Positions 54,570-64,000 of a DNA stretch of 64,000 nt are shown here, one piece after another. Below the pieces are notes generated by a model. That model did no database searches. It was not told where the DNA came from and worked only from the letters and a program-made list of their open reading frames with translations. Where the stretch lies: the NCBI GenBank assembly GCA_023014485.1, contig JAJOZX010008820.1, positions 70,001-134,000 on the forward strand. The letters are read 5' to 3'. Position 1 is the stretch's first letter, and every line of letters starts with the position of its first letter. The stretch comes from Bathynomus jamesi. Taxonomy: Eukaryota; Arthropoda; Malacostraca; Isopoda; Cirolanidae. A program made the translations under genes and the position numbers.

Positions 54570-55436
54570 ATGAATAGCATGACCATAGATCCAAATTCTC
54601 ATTTGATCTGCAATTTTTGTAATATGGAAATAAGTGAAAATGCAGCCATAAGATGCAATTTCTTTCAAAAACTGCACGACTTTATCTGCATGAATTGGGA
54701 TGATAGGAAAATATCTCTTGTCTCGAACGCGAAACAGATCGTGGGAATCAAATTTCTGTGACGCATGTACACTACACAGACTGTAAATTCCTTCGCGGTA
54801 TTTAAAGAAATGGAGAAAACAAATTCGAGTGTTACAGAAAAGGGTGAAATAATGAGGAAAGAAGAGTCCGGTAAAGTCCCACTGAAAATTAGGGTGGATG
54901 AGAGAGAAGAGGAAATAACGAACAACAATATAATAACGAATAACAATAAAATAACGAATAACAATACAAATAATATAATACGGAATGAAGACAAAGATGA
55001 AAGTAAAGAGATAAGTAAAAGTTGCGAGGTAGTAAAACTGTCCAACGAGCGAAATGATAAAAAGATAACTAAAAACGTAGGAAATAAACAGCCAAAGAAA
55101 AATAATGATAATACCAAAATTAAGAACATCGAACATAATAAGATAACAAGAAGTAGAAGCGTAGAAAATATCGTATGCAAATACTACGCAAAAGGGAACT
55201 GCAAATATCGGGATGGGCAATGCATCTATGCAAATCGCACATTATGTAACACACATTACACAACTGAATATTGCAAATTTGAAAAGAAGTGCAAGTTCCA
55301 CCATCTTACGGTCTGCAACACCTATGCAAGATATGGGAGGTACAAATACGTACAAAAATGCCGTTACCACCATCCTCAAAGGAAAGTAACGGTGAACAGG
55401 AAAAACGAGCATCAAAGAAGGGTACCAATTTTTTAG
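54570..55436 (+). pseudogene. LINE ORF1 with PHD-like and CCCH zinc fingers
   Basis: It begins at ATG 54570 with LICNFCNMEISENAAIRCN and HDFICMNWDD, a PHD/zinc-ribbon-like start. An in-frame TGA at 54759 is followed in the same frame by the rest. That is an acidic-basic, Asn-rich linker (repeats of NNNKITNNN type) and three CCCH-like units: CKYYAKGNCKYRDGQCIYA, CKFEKKCKFHH and CRYHHPQ. It ends at TAG 55434. The RNA-binding protein of a CR1-like LINE whose ORF2 follows. Confidence 0.75.
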
Positions 55437-56149
55437 ACGTAGCCAACACAATTCAGCTGCTAAATACTATCTAGCAATTACAAAATCAGCTGAAAATATA
55501 GGAATCTGAGAGCCGGACAGAAGGCACGCACAAAGACACTTCATGCGTTATCGGGACAACAGGTACGACAAAGTTAAAAAGAGGCAAATTCTTGGAGGAC
55601 CACAAGGCAACGAAATCGGCACCACCATTGGAAAACGAATCAGAACCACCTGTATGCGAAAACGATGAAGAAAAAATAAAAATAATCGTAGCCAATATTC
55701 AGGGCCTTAAATTAAATCATTTCCAGAACAAAGTTTTATACTTGAAAGGACTCATGCAAGAAGCCGGAACAGACTTTGCATGCCTCACGGAAACTTATCT
55801 AAAGGGCTGCCAGGCGAACTGTGAAAACTGTGAGTTTTGGGTTGACAAAAAAGAAATACAAATTGACAACTATAACATACTCCGAGCCGACAGAACAGTG
55901 AGACGTAATGGAGGATGTGCTATTTCGTGACCGGACAGCTCATACCAGGACAACACATACCCGGACAACTTATACCGGACAACTCAGACCCGGACAACTC
56001 ATACCTAGGACAACTCATACCTAGGACAACTCATACTCTCTTCAACAATTACCACCCCAATGTTGATCTTTTCATCTACATCCACCCCGAAAGTTTAAAC
56101 TCTGCAAATTAACCAAAATAAGATAAGAAAACAATAACAACAAATTTAT

Positions 56150-56925
56150 TATTTATTGCAAACGGTAATTATGTATTTTATCCCACTCAGTCATTTTACA
56201 CACCAAAATACATTTTTCTAGTAGTATTTGATGTGATTTGTTCAAATATGACCTCCATTTCCGTCGGAAATGAGATCCAACAAAGTTATAGTACTTTGAA
56301 ATTTGGCTCATTTTCAAGGGAAATGGAAGTCAAAATCTAAGCAAAACACATCAAATATTACTAGGAAAATGTATTTTGGTATTAATTAACCTAACCTAAC
56401 CTTACCTAACCTAACCTAACCGTGGCTAAACGAGCCTAACCCTGGCTAAACGAGCCTAACCCTGGCTAAACGATCCTAACCCTGGCTAAACGATCCTAAC
56501 CCTGGTTAAACGAGCTCTCGTCTGTATCCACCACCTAATCCATAATAAGGTAATACTCTAGGCTCGTTTAGCCAGGGTTAGGCTCGTTTAGCCAGGGTCA
56601 GGATCGTTTAGCCAGGGTTAGGCTCGTTTAGCCAGGGTTAGGCTCGTTTAGCCACGGTTAGGTTAGGTAAGGTTAGGTTAGGTTAATTAATACCAAAATA
56701 CATTTTTCTAGTAATATTTGATGTGTTTTGCTTAGATTTTGACTTCCATTTCCCTTGAAAATGAGCCAAACTTCAAAGTACTATAACTTTGTTGGATCTC
56801 ATTTCCGACGGAAATGGAGGTCATATTTGAACAAATCACATCAAATACTACTAGAAAAATGTATTTTGGTGTGTAAAATGACTGAGTGGGATAAAATACA
56901 TAATAACCATTGCAAACATATAATA
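56150..56925. repeat. Large palindrome with telomere-like core repeats
   Basis: Left arm 56150-56520 and right arm 56555-56925 are reverse complements. Inner parts are AACCTAACCT runs and five to six copies of CCTGGCTAAACGAGCCTAAC on the left, mirrored on the right around 56540. Confidence 0.92.
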
Positions 56926-56959
56926 AATAGAGAACCATTATTTACATAGGATAAAATTT

Positions 56960-57140
56960 GAATGCCCCGTTAGGTCAAATGTACGCCCTTGACGATTGGT
57001 TAGGTTTAGTCGTGATATTTTCGTTAGTTTTAACGAAAATATCACGACTAAACCTAACCAATCGTCAAGGGCGTACAGTTGACCTAACTGGGCATTCAAT
57101 GAACCCAACCGGGTATTCAGTTGACCTAACCGGGCATTCA
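56960..57140. repeat. Second palindrome
   Basis: About 70-bp arms around AGTTTTAACG (centre about 57028), containing ACGCCCTTGACGATTGGTTA. It is followed by units of GACCTAACCGGGCATTCA. Confidence 0.88.
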
Positions 57141-57153
57141 ATGAACCTAACTG

Positions 57154-57189
<36 letters not shown>

Positions 57190-57192
<3 letters not shown>

Positions 57193-57370
57193 ACTTGCAT
57201 GAATTTTAAATGTTTAAATGTAATTTTTAATTTTACAAAATAAATGTTTTCATTAATTTTAAAAATAAATGTTTTCATTTCAAAATGTTTTCATTAATAA
57301 CTTGCATGAACTCTAAATGTTTAAATTTAATTTTTAATTTTACAAAATAAATGTTTTCATTAATTTTTCA
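57190..57370. repeat. AT-rich direct repeats and (TA)n
   Basis: (TA)n at 57157-57189, then two direct copies of TTGCATGAA...TACAAAATAAATGTTTTCA about 107 bp apart. Confidence 0.85.
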
Positions 57371-58905
57371 TTTTTTTTTCTGGTCCTATGTATGAGTTGT
57401 CCTAGGTATGAGTTGTCCTAGGTATGAGTTGTCCTAGGTATGAGTTGTCCGGGTATGAGTTGTCTGGGTATAAGTTGTCCTGGTATGAGCTGTCCTGGTA
57501 TGAACTGTCCTAGAACCGTGCTATTTACACACGCGAAAGGCATATTGCAGAAATTACTATAAGTACCTCAAACAGCTACGTAGAATGTGTAGCAGCAAAA
57601 GTTGAAAAATTAAATATGGTACTAATTGTAATGTACAGACCCCCATACACGCCAACCTCAAAATTTTCAGATTCCATTACAGAGGTAAGAAACTGGGTAA
57701 AGGATCTACACTCTCCAACCCCAAATATTTTTCACTGTGGTGATTTTAATTTCCCATTCAGGAAATATAAAAGGATAGGAAAAAATATATGTATACACCA
57801 GGACAAGGTGGGCACAGGGGAAGACAAGGAGCAGGTAAAAATGCTACTAGCTCTAGCTGATGAATTTATGTTAACGCAAGAAATAACAGGAAACACAAGA
57901 AAAAACAACTGCCTAGATTTGGTATTCACAAACAACAGCAACCTAATTGATAATGTGAAAATATATCCACCTATAATATCGGATCATAACATTATTGAAA
58001 TAACCAATATAAAAGCAACAGGAAAGGAAAGAACACGAACAGCATAAAGAAGCAAATTCGAAATTTTTAATTTTCACTCCAAAGCTATAAACTGGGAAGA
58101 TGTTGCATCCACCATGGAAGTAATAGATTGGAAAATCATTTTCGAGTCCAAGACAACGGAAGAGATGCTAATGACTTTAGAGGAGAAGACGCTGGAAATT
58201 GTAGCAAAACATGTCCCAAAAATACAACAAAGAGGAAAGAGAAGCAGGTTCGAGAGACAAAAGAGGGCATTGTTCTGAAAGAGAAAAAGAGTGACTGCAA
58301 AATTAAGTAACTGTAAATATAACAGCAGAAAAATATTAAATGCTAAACTGCAGTGTATCGATGACGTCATATAGGAACTAATTGAAAAGCATCCAGATAA
58401 AGAAGAAGACGACGCTATAGAAGCGATAAAGGTTAACTCAAAGTACTTCTATAATTTTGCAAAAAGGAAGTCGAAAAACCATGCGACTATCGAACCTCTG
58501 AAAAACGAGAGCAGTGCTTTATCTGATGATCTAACGGAAGTATCTGAAATATTAAGAGCTCAGTACGAATCATCTTTCAGTATCCCAAAAACTGACAAAC
58601 TGATATGCGATAGAAACGCGTTCTTTGAAGAAGAACTGCAAGGGGAAAGTATAACATTCTTCGATTTTACGACAGATGATATTACACAAGCTCTAGGGAA
58701 ACTAAAAGCACACTCAGCGGTAGGACCGGATAAATGGATTGCCATAATGATCAAAAAGAGCAAGAATGCAATCGCTGAGACCCTATATTGGATATGGAGA
58801 CGATCACTAGACACGGGAGAAATACCGGGCATCCAGAAGAGCTCGAACATATATAAAGGAGATCGATCCGAGGCCAAAAACTATAGGCCAGTGTCGCTTA
58901 CAGTT

Positions 58906-59285
58906 ATTGGTCGAGTATACTATGTATCAATTATACTATTTAGATACCACAGAACTTGTAAATTTATCATTCAATTTGCAATTCTTGCTTCCATTCCTCT
59001 AAATTCTGTTCTCATGAATTTTATCAAAATGTCAACTTTGTGTATCATTTCCCGGATTTGACCTTTAAATGCATTTTAAATGTAAAATTGATGCCAGACA
59101 TGAGTTCAGCGACCTCAAATTAGCTGGAAAACATGTATCATAATAGTTTCTATGTCGGCCATGTTTTCAAATATGTCCGACAACTTGTGTCTTTGGATAA
59201 ATTTTTTCCTATGTCCCTAAGGAACTTCCATACCAAAGGGGACATTTGCATCATGAATTGAAGTGAAAGTCACTTAGTATATCTT
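58906..59285. other. No gene seen
   Basis: AT-rich sequence between two LINE fragments. No frame, terminus or repeat recognised. Confidence 0.5.
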
Positions 59286-61170
59286 CTATCTATCAACATA
59301 TGCATCTAATCGATTTTTAAGCATGCTTATAGACGTGATACTAATTACTTCTACCGGCAAACTATTCCAGCTATTTACCATTCTATGCATAAAAACATTT
59401 TTAGCAAATGCTGTCTCGAACTTTCTACTTGTCAACTTACACCCGTTATTTATAGTTCCATTATATTGTGATATTTCGAAAAAGCTATATCTATTTACGT
59501 TATCGAACCCATTCATAATTTTAAAAATCTGGATTAGATCACCCCTTAGCCTCCTATTCTCGAGTGTAGTCAATTTTAATTCCTTAAGCCTATCCTCGTT
59601 CGACTTCGACCTAAGCGACAGAATCATCTTAGTTGTTCGTCTTTGAACTCTTTCGATTTTATTTATATCTTTGCACATATGCGGATTCCAAAATTGGATT
59701 GCGTACTCCAAATGGGGTCTAATTAATGATTTATAAAGAGGAACAATAATATCGCGCGATTTGTACTCAAAATTCCTAACTATTAAACCTAGCTCCTTGT
59801 TCGCCTTATTGACCGCTGCTGTACTTTGTTTTGCCACTTTTAAATCACCAGTGACGATAACTCCTAAATCTTTTTCCTGTTCTACGCTTGTCAATTCCTT
59901 CTCTGACATACTATACGCAAAATTACCGTTACGCGGACCTGTATGTAAAATTTTGCACTCATCGCGTTAAATCTCATTTACCATGTGACTGACCAATCAA
60001 CGATTTTGTTCAGATCTTCCTGGATTTTACCTCTATCTTCATCATTAATTGCCCTACCACTCAACTTCGTGTCATCCGCAAACTTTGAAACTGTACTGAC
60101 TAGGCCGACATCTAAATCATTAGTGTATATATAAGAAAAAGCAAGGGGCCCAATACACAACCCTGAGGAACGCCGCTTGCTACATTAACCCAAGACGAAT
60201 CCTTCCACGCAACCACTCTTCTCTCAGTTTATTACTACACCCCTAATTCCATGAGCCTTAGTTTTTTTCAATGAGACTTTTGTGCGGTACGGTGTCAAAC
60301 GCTTTTTGAAAATCTAATTACACTACATCTACCGCCCGATGACTATCGTAAATTCAACCACGCTTTGGAAAAATTCTAAAAGATTAGTTAAACAAGATTT
60401 GTTTCGCCTAAAACCGTGCTGCGTATTTCTAATCAAGTTATACAATTTCAAGTGTTCGACTATACGATCCCTAATTATTGATTCCAGTAGCTTACCTACA
60501 ACAGACGTTAAACTGATTGGCCTATAATTTCCCGCCGCACCGTTATCGTCTTTCTTAAAAATAGGTGATACATTTGCTAACTTGAAATTATCTGGTGCGC
60601 ACCCCTCAGAAAAAAACGTATTAAAAATCTTTGTTAGCGACTAAACAATGCTTTCTTTTAATCCTTTTAGTTGTATGGGATATATGGAATCCGGCCCCAT
60701 TGATTTACGCATTTTCATTTTATCAATATAGCGCATTACCTCTCTTCACTAACCACAATATTATCTAAAGTATTACCATTGTCAAAAGGTTTTTGTCTCT
60801 GACCGTAAGGATATTCGTTACATCTTCTATTGTAAAAATTGACGTAAACAATTCGTTTAGCATGCTAGCCATTTGCTTGTTTTCAGAAACTAGCTCTCCG
60901 TCAGAATTTTCAATTGACTCCAAGACATTCTTTACCTGATTCCTATTATTTACGTATTGAAAGAATCGCTTGGGGTTTTCTTTACTGTCACGAGCTATGG
61001 GAATTTCAAAATCACGCTTGGACTTTTTTATTACGCTTTTCGCTTCACGCCTTAGAGTTATGTAGTTGTTTCGTAACCACAAATTGTTTTTATCGCACTT
61101 ATGTAGCCTGTAAGTCATATCTCTACTCTTTATTTTATCCCCTACTCTAGAAGTAAACCATATAATACAT
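59286..61170 (-). pseudogene. CR1 LINE reverse transcriptase, 5' truncated
   Basis: Minus-strand order: KKSKRDFEIPIARDSKENPK and RFFQYVNNRNQ (60960), then broken frames with VDVV-LDFQKAFDTVPHKSLI (motif A, near 60310), VSKFADDTKLSGRAINDEDR (motif C, near 60080). A final 207-codon open frame (59286-59909) follows with EKDLGVIVTGDLKVAKQ, PHLEYAIQFWNPH and KIERVQRRTTKMIL. These are standard CR1-clade C-terminal motifs. Many stops fall in the middle. The endonuclease is absent, and the 5' side is cut at a (TA)n tract. Confidence 0.85.
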
Positions 61171-61176
61171 ATATAT

Positions 61177-61237
<61 letters not shown>
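61165..61237. repeat. (TA)n tract
   Basis: Long TA run separating the CR1 fragment from a mariner terminus. Confidence 0.9.
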
Positions 61238-61240
<3 letters not shown>

Positions 61241-61380
61241 GGGTGAGCCAAAAAAAACTATTACCCAACTTTTGAAATATATTGTAGCTCACCATCTTTA
61301 TTGATCTTACTGCTGAGGCCGTATGTTGTACCAATACTTTTACCCTTTCAAACGCTGGCTTTGAATCTAGATTCAAAGCC
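61238..61380 (+). mobile_element. Mariner-like terminus, orphan
   Basis: CAGGGTGAGCCAAAAAAAAC followed by TATTACCCAACTT is a typical mariner-family end. No partner end or coding region follows. Confidence 0.5.
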
Positions 61381-61562
61381 CCAGGAGTAGAGGTATCAGA
61401 ATATGGTGCTCAATTGAAAGGTGATCAAAGTCAACAATTGATACTTTCAGATAACAGTCAGTTTCTCCATAAATAATTAATTTTCCTAAGTTTTACACAA
61501 AATAATTAATTTATTTCCTTTTTCATTTCAGACCATCATTCTGCTATAGTTGGTGAACAAGT

Positions 61563-61589
<27 letters not shown>

Positions 61590-61593
<4 letters not shown>

Positions 61594-61800
61594 AAGAACG
61601 ACGCTTGTGTAGAAGAGCGTTCCGCACAAGATGAGGAGGGAGAACGAACAAATGAAAAATTAGGTACCACCTGGGAATCGAACCCGGGATCATCCGATTG
61701 CCGGTCAGATATGCTATCCACTACACCATGGACTCGATCAATCAGAAGTTGTAATTCTCCTACATACGAGCAGAGACGTATTCCAAAACACCTTAGCAAC
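61590..61800 (-). mobile_element. tRNA-derived SINE, second family
   Basis: The minus strand 61736-61665 is tRNA-like: GTCCATGGTGTAGTGGATAG (box A) and CCCGGGTTCGATTCCCAGG (perfect box B). The spacing is tRNA-like, but the acceptor stem is poor. It continues into a unique body ending at (AT)n near 61590. It is a different family from the dimeric SINE. Confidence 0.82.
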
Positions 61801-62370
61801 ATGCCATCAACAATGCGATATAACTCATCAAATCAAACTCGACAAAGATGACGTCATACCAAGCACAGCTAAGATGACGTCACAGCACGGGAATTTCAAG
61901 ACAATCACAACGCCTTCGCTCTCCGAATTCCAACCTTAGTGATCCATGCGTTACCATCATGTAAACATCATTCGTGCAAGGCTTCATTGCCATTTTAATA
62001 TGACTCAATTAACTTTATATAAAGATTATCATTGCCGCGCCTTATTAATTGTCAAACCATTGTATATTTAATGCATTAATTTAAGTGTACACATTATTTC
62101 CAATGTAAACAATCAACAATTCTGTCGCATCCATAAATCATTCCAATCAATTTATTTTGTGTTAAATAAAGGAAGAAAACTAATGCTATCAATCTACCTA
62201 ATTAATAACTTAATTAATAACATTACTTTGATCTGAAAGATCTGGTGACCTCGGCCAAGCATCCATTTCTAGCCATTGTCAAATAACGGTAATTACCATC
62301 ATTCCTTATAGTACCGATTTACTCATGAAACATGGCTACAAACTGGCCATCAAATGCATAATTATAAACT
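61801..62370. other. No gene seen
   Basis: AT-rich. Two ATGACGTCA sites (61849-61880) occur close together without a nearby gene. (TA)n with TAATA breaks follows at 62379-62455. Confidence 0.5.
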
Positions 62371-62376
62371 GGCTAC

Positions 62377-62454
<78 letters not shown>

Positions 62455-62460
62455 ATATGT

Positions 62461-62965
62461 ATATTAGGGTGGAGTGAAAATATTAAACCGTCTTGCCTCA
62501 CTCATGATTTGTTGTATAGACCCTCTAGAAGTTCTAAAAAGATAATATTTTCTTTTTAGGACCCTCAGTAGTATGGGCGCAAAAGGAGAGAGTGCAATGC
62601 AATTGCAAATGTTGATCAACGTTGCAAATAAAATTTTGCATAAGGTTATGCAACAATGTGAAATGTTGCAAGAGATTCTGCAACAAAGGTGAGGAATGTT
62701 GCAAGACGTTATGCAACAACGGGGGTTGTTGCAAGAGGTTATGCAACTTGGGGGGCGGAGTTATCTCCAAGGTGCAATGAACTCCCGCTGGGGAGACCTC
62801 TTTGGGGGAGAAGTGGGACGACCTCACCCCTCAAAGGAGTATACCTAATCTAAGAGAGAGAGAAAGGAGAGAGAGGAAGAGAGGAGTGTTCGCTTGGCAG
62901 GAGCCAAGCGCATATTAAGACTTCATCCCAACGCTTCCTGTCTCATAAGCCCCTAATCAGCCAGT
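62461..62965 (+). repeat. GCAA-rich interspersed repeat, full copy
   Basis: Contains GTATGGGCGCAAAAGGAG, then repeated GCAACAA/GTTGCAAGAG/TTATGCAAC units, then AGGAGCCAAGCGCATATTAAG and AATCAGCCAGTTGG. It has the same order as the minus-strand copy at 14395-14715. Confidence 0.78.
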
Positions 62966-63059
62966 TGGCACAGTGTATACAACGTTTGGACAAATGCACG
63001 TACACCTCCGCCTATACGCCCATAAAATCTTACACACACACACACACACACACAACTAA

Positions 63060-63235
63060 ATGCACGGTTATATGCGCCGGGTTCGAGACCTGGTGACGGC
63101 GCGTCCTTCCACGGTTGGTAGATAAATGGGAAACCAGGGTATCCTAGTGGTCCGTGTTAAACTGTAGGTCTAAGGTGGTGTGTGTAAACATCCTTCCACG
63201 ATTGGTAGATAAATGGGTAACCAGGATATCATAGC
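63060..63235 (+). repeat. SINE fragments in tandem
   Basis: Pieces GCCGGGTTCGAGACCTGGTG and two copies of GGTTGGTAGATAAATGGG...TGTAGGTCTAAGGTG, all from the dimeric SINE. They are shortened and joined. Confidence 0.6.
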
Positions 63236-63239
63236 AGGG

Positions 63240-63240
63240 A

Positions 63241-63278
<38 letters not shown>

Positions 63279-63306
63279 CCGCGCTCTCTCTCTCTCTCCC
63301 GCGCTA

Positions 63307-63337
<31 letters not shown>

Positions 63338-63540
63338 TTATATATATATATTATATATATATATATTTACCCATTAATCTGTAGGTCTAAGGTGGAGTGT
63401 AAACATTCCCCACGGTTGGTAGATAAATGGGCAACCAGGGGATTCCGTTAAACTGTATTGCAACACACGATCATGTTGTTTATCTGTTTGTATATTTCCC
63501 TCTCTCTCTCTCTCTCTCTCTCGCGGTCTCTCTCTCTCGG

Positions 63541-63579
<39 letters not shown>

Positions 63580-63690
63580 TTCCCCGTTAAAAAGTAGGTC
63601 TAAGGTGGAGTGTAAAGCTTGACCTTCGCCAGAATGAACAATTCGGGCCGAAGTCATCGAAAGCAAAGGCGAGCCTATATATGTACAATT
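63240..63690. repeat. (CT)n, (TA)n and SINE-tail patchwork
   Basis: (CT)n runs at 63243-63335 and 63499-63548, (TA)n at 63343-63366 and 63549-63574. SINE tails lie at 63375-63430 and 63595-63675 (TAGGTCTAAGGTGGAGTGTA, GAACAATTCGGGCCGAAG). Confidence 0.85.
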
Positions 63691-63699
63691 CCGGAAAAA

Positions 63700-64000
63700 G
63701 TTCATCTAATAAATTCCGAAGATTGGTACAAGAAGCGTACACAAAATTTATAATCACGCCAAACTGCATTAATTAGCTCCCTCTCCGGCTAACTTGAATT
63801 GTATATTACGGTCTTTTTCATCTGTAACTTCTGTAAATTAAAACAGGACAAATGGTACACATAGCATTGAAATGTGCAGCACAAACGAATAAATAGAAAG
63901 GGAATATGATAAAGGAGGGAAATAAAGAGAAGAAGAAAGGTGAAAGCGATTTAAGCAAAAACCCTCCTAAACATTTACTAATTAAACGATGTAAATGGAT
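63700..64000. other. No gene seen
   Basis: AT-rich sequence to the window edge without a recognisable feature. Confidence 0.5.

Larger units (their letters stand above)
55926..57517. mobile_element. Foldback element with 9-bp target duplication
   Basis: It is flanked by exact GTGCTATTT at 55917-55925 and 57518-57526. The ends are arrays of GGACAACTCATACC(TA) on the left and their reverse complement TAGGTATGAGTTGTCC on the right. The interior holds two nested palindromes. Taking out the element and one duplication rejoins the LINE frame, which confirms the borders. A 9-bp duplication with long repetitive ends suggests a Mutator-like or foldback transposon. No transposase is present. Confidence 0.9.
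55460..58905 (+). pseudogene. CR1-like LINE ORF2, split by a foldback, 3' truncated
   Basis: Before the insertion: KIIVANIQGLKLNHFQNK and FACLTETYLKG (catalytic Glu), up to RNGGCAI at 55925. After it, from 57518: YTRERHIAE, LIVMYRPPY, IFHCGDFNFPF, DLVFTNN and ISDHNIIEI, so all endonuclease motifs are present. Then come a stop at 58045, a long linker, SAVGPDKWIAIMIKKS and AKNYRPVSLT at 58895. There it ends, so the catalytic RT motifs are missing. It is the same family type as 40380-44040 but less complete. Confidence 0.82.

Noticed and set aside
54567..55220. A minus-strand hydrophobic frame of about 217 codons
   Set aside because: It is the antisense of the Asn/Lys-rich LINE ORF1. U-rich codons on the reverse strand explain its apparent membrane segments.
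56400..56680. Regular units of CCTGGCTAAACGAGCCTAAC as a CRISPR array
   Set aside because: The units are contiguous with no unique spacers, arranged as a palindrome, in a eukaryotic genome.
56390..56690. TTAGG-like runs as a telomere
   Set aside because: Only a few short units in opposite orientations inside a transposable foldback with target duplications. It is an internal site.

Overview
This is a 64 kb stretch of an AT-rich, microsatellite-rich metazoan nuclear genome, almost certainly an invertebrate. The evidence is GT-AG introns, tRNA-derived SINEs, CR1-like LINEs, a Penelope-like element, Polintons, many mariner-like elements, and long (TA)n and (GT)n tracts. A mollusc such as an octopus, or an arthropod, would fit; nothing seen here fixes the phylum. 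I found no bacterial-type operon and no rRNA. The only host-type gene I recognise is a damaged immediate-early-response (IER2/IER5-like) gene near position 3000. Everything else recognisable is mobile DNA or its debris.

Layout. 1-9240: a giant inverted repeat (arms about 2.6 kb, spacer about 470 bp). Its spacer and inner arm ends hold the IER-like gene, with a CRE and TATA box duplicated in both arms. The right arm is interrupted by a 3.15 kb hAT-like transposon with an exact 8-bp target duplication. 9.2-11.4 kb: GCAA-rich repeats, a tandemly duplicated 363-bp unit with a conserved minus-strand reading frame, and microsatellites. 11.9-13.6 kb: a palindromic foldback, probably of Penelope origin, split by an internally deleted mariner. 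14-20.5 kb: a second GCAA repeat, a hAT/ZMYM1-like pseudogene, a fragment of the CACTG-family gene, two broken mariners and a 5'-truncated Penelope element. 20.6-26 kb: a broken LINE between two inverted dimeric SINEs, then a second LINE fragment. 26-32 kb: a hAT MITE and a Polinton remnant carrying a packaging ATPase and the N-terminus of DNA polymerase B, itself hit by a hAT MITE and a mariner. 32.1-39.5 kb: two more copies of the hAT-like element, each carrying the same small MITE family. 39.6-45.3 kb: unidentified viral-like reading frames and a nearly complete CR1-like LINE. 45.4-49.7 kb: a three-level nest (hAT MITE in a CACTG-ended transposon in a palindromic mariner). 49.8-54.5 kb: a larger Polinton remnant interrupted by a nearly intact mariner. 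54.5-61.4 kb: two LINEs, the first split by a 1.6 kb foldback element with telomere-like repeats. 61.4-64 kb: a SINE, a third GCAA repeat, SINE tails and simple repeats.

The two most promising items are multi-copy gene families whose mobility can be shown from the sequence itself. The first is a hAT-like transposase family with TAGGGCG termini and 8-bp target duplications (three copies: 5880-9028, 32105-35741 and about 36620-39056). The second is a three-exon, 564-codon zinc-finger gene inside an element with CACTGGTATGCAT termini and a 3-bp TTA duplication (46012-49504, with a fragment at 15.9-16.5 kb). Removing the hAT MITE and one duplication copy leaves the second gene with an uninterrupted reading frame. 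I do not recognise a named family for either, but I could not search any database.
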